NCBI GenBank assembly: GCA_916720335.1
Contig: CAKAQU010000094.1
Coordinates: 1 to 6,490, forward strand
DNA: 6,490 bases
Source of the DNA: an uncultured Moraxella sp.
GTDB lineage: Bacteria; Pseudomonadota; Gammaproteobacteria; Pseudomonadales; Moraxellaceae
Direction of reading: 5' to 3'
How positions within the stretch are numbered: the stretch's first letter is position 1; each line of letters opens with the position of its first letter. The translations under genes and the position numbers were made by a program. Shown here one piece after another: positions 5,528 through 6,490 of the stretch. A model generated the notes under the pieces. The model was given only the letters and a program-made list of their open reading frames with translations, had not been told where the DNA came from and did not search any database.

Positions 5528-5802
5528 TAATAATTTTTTTATTTAAATTAATTGCACATTTTATAATCAATTTATTTTTTATCAATAATTAAATACCACA
5601 TATGACATTGTAAATACATGCAAAATAAATCAAGTATAATTGATTATTTATTAATCAAATAAAAAAACAGCAAAAAATTCATTGTTTTATAGGTAAAAAA
5701 CCAATAAAAAACGCTGATTGGCTCTATTTAGCAATCAGCGAATAGGATATGACAATTCAACTGTCTGAATGATATTATAAAATATCAAGATATTTAAATT
5801 AG
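5528..5802. other. Extremely AT-rich non-coding stretch
   Basis: About 275 bases lie between the fimbrial remnant and lptB. I see no gene here: every frame on both strands closes within a few dozen codons. It contains the lptB terminator (5706-5740), an AT-only type inverted repeat (TTGATTA/TAATCAA, 5640-5658) and long A and T runs. It probably includes the eroded former upstream part of the remnant. Confidence 0.6.
5706..5740 (-). terminator. Intrinsic terminator of lptB
   Basis: A perfect 9-bp GC-containing stem (CGCTGATTG at 5712-5720 with CAATCAGCG at 5732-5740) encloses an 11-base loop. On the minus strand it runs directly into six T's (5706-5711), then ATTGG and more T's. It lies about 60 bases past the lptB stop. 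Confidence 0.85.
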
Positions 5803-6490
5803 TTACACTACAAAATCTTTACCCAAATAAACCTTTTGCACCAGTTCATTGGATAAAATTTCATCTGGCGAACCTTGAGCGATAATATTACCCTCAGAAA
5901 CAATATACGCCTTTTGACAAATGGATAATGTCTCACGAACATTATGGTCAGTAATCAGCACCCCAATACCGCGAGATTGTAAATTTATGATAACATCTTT
6001 GATATCGCCCACTGAAATCGGGTCCACGCCTGCAAAAGGTTCATCCAATAAGATAAATTTTGGATTAGAGGCCAGTGCTCGGGCAATCTCACAGCGACGA
6101 CGCTCTCCGCCAGATACGCTCATTCCTAAAGACTTTCGCACATGCTCTAAATGAAATTCTCCCATTAACTTTTCAAGCTCTTGGTTTTGCTGCTGTTTAT
6201 TTAAGTCTTTACGAGTCTGCAAAACCGCCAAAATATTTTGCTCAATAGTCAGTTTACGAAAAACAGAGGCTTCTTGGGGCAAATAACCAATGCCAAAAGA
6301 CGCTCTTTGATGCATGGATTTTTTGGATAAATCAACTTCACCAAAAAAAACTTGCCCTTTATCCATTGGTACAAGTCCAATGACCATATAAAAACTAGTG
6401 GTTTTTCCAGCTCCATTAGGACCTAAAATCCCAACTACTTGACCTTGTTCAATATCAAAAGATACATCTTTGACAACCCAGCGCTGACCA
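5803..6490 (-). CDS. lptB: LptB, ATPase of the lipopolysaccharide export transporter (5' end outside the window)
   Basis: LptB is the cytoplasmic ATPase of LptB2FG, which pulls lipopolysaccharide from the inner membrane and pushes it along the LptC-LptA-LptD bridge to the cell surface. The visible 228 residues cover all but about a dozen N-terminal ones (E. coli has 241). In visible numbering the motifs are Walker A GPNGAGKT at 23-30, Q-loop GYLPQEAS near 68-75, signature SGGERRR at 126-132, Walker B FILLDEP at 145-151, D-loop GVDP just after, and the switch histidine in ITDHN at about 182. The LPQEASVFRKL and EFHLEHVR stretches and the C-terminal VYLGKDF ending are characteristic of LptB rather than of amino-acid ABC transporters. 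The Met at 6385-6387 is internal, because Walker A lies upstream of it. lptA and lptC are expected just beyond the right edge. No rpoN follows; a terminator does. Confidence 0.96.
   Translation of the reverse strand, partial: GQRWVVKDVSFDIEQGQVVGILGPNGAGKTTSFYMVIGLVPMDKGQVFFGEVDLSKKSMHQRASFGIGYLPQEASVFRKLTIEQNILAVLQTRKDLNKQQQNQELEKLMGEFHLEHVRKSLGMSVSGGERRRCEIARALASNPKFILLDEPFAGVDPISVGDIKDVIINLQSRGIGVLITDHNVRETLSICQKAYIVSEGNIIAQGSPDEILSNELVQKVYLGKDFVV

Noticed and set aside
5640..5658. Inverted repeat TTGATTA/TAATCAA as a terminator or operator
   Set aside because: It is almost pure AT in an extremely AT-rich stretch, without a T-tract or a neighbouring gene start; chance is likely.
5644..5682. 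MNFLLFFYLINK mini-frame as the lost signal peptide of the fimbrial remnant
   Set aside because: It is only 12 codons, lacks the basic residues and cleavage site of a pilin signal, and is separated from the remnant by non-coding DNA.
5921..6154. Plus-strand open frame within lptB
   Set aside because: It is antisense to the ABC signature and Walker B region of LptB and is a shadow.

Overview
The window is AT-rich chromosomal DNA from a gammaproteobacterium. The proteins (DapF, DusA, LptB, a YpjD/CcsA-like protein, a HIT protein) and the low GC suggest Moraxellaceae, something like Moraxella or a relative. That placement rests on general resemblance and not on a search. No plasmid, phage, transposon, CRISPR or RNA gene is visible, and the region is mostly housekeeping.

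Left part (1-2189), all on the minus strand. An unrecognised 219-residue protein (1530-2189) is followed by dapF (534-1436), the diaminopimelate epimerase of lysine and peptidoglycan synthesis. Next comes an unrecognised two-helix membrane protein that runs off the left edge (1-481). This last frame has no ATG; its best start is an ATT placed behind a good ribosome binding site. The three genes appear to have separate promoters.

Middle (2223-4366). A HIT-family hydrolase (2291-2707, plus strand) diverges from the 219-residue gene through overlapping promoter-like elements. It converges on a 67-residue two-helix membrane protein (2807-3010, minus strand), with two hairpins between them. A roughly 360-base AT-rich gap holds a promoter-like TTGACA site and leads to dusA (3368-4366, plus strand), the tRNA-dihydrouridine 20/20a synthase.

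Right part (4369-6490), all on the minus strand. A YpjD/CcsA-like membrane protein (4369-5163) ends two bases from the end of dusA. Upstream of its promoter lies what looks like the C-terminal remnant of a fimbrial subunit gene (5324-5527), still followed by a strong terminator. Then come about 275 bases of extremely AT-rich non-coding DNA with the terminator of lptB. The right edge holds lptB (5803-6490, its first few codons outside), the ATPase of lipopolysaccharide export.

The genes belong to unrelated processes: cell-wall and lysine precursors, nucleotide hydrolysis, tRNA modification, a cytochrome-assembly-type membrane protein and LPS transport. I see no new multi-gene system. The items most worth a second look are the ATT-start membrane protein, the fimbrial remnant and the unknown 219-residue gene.
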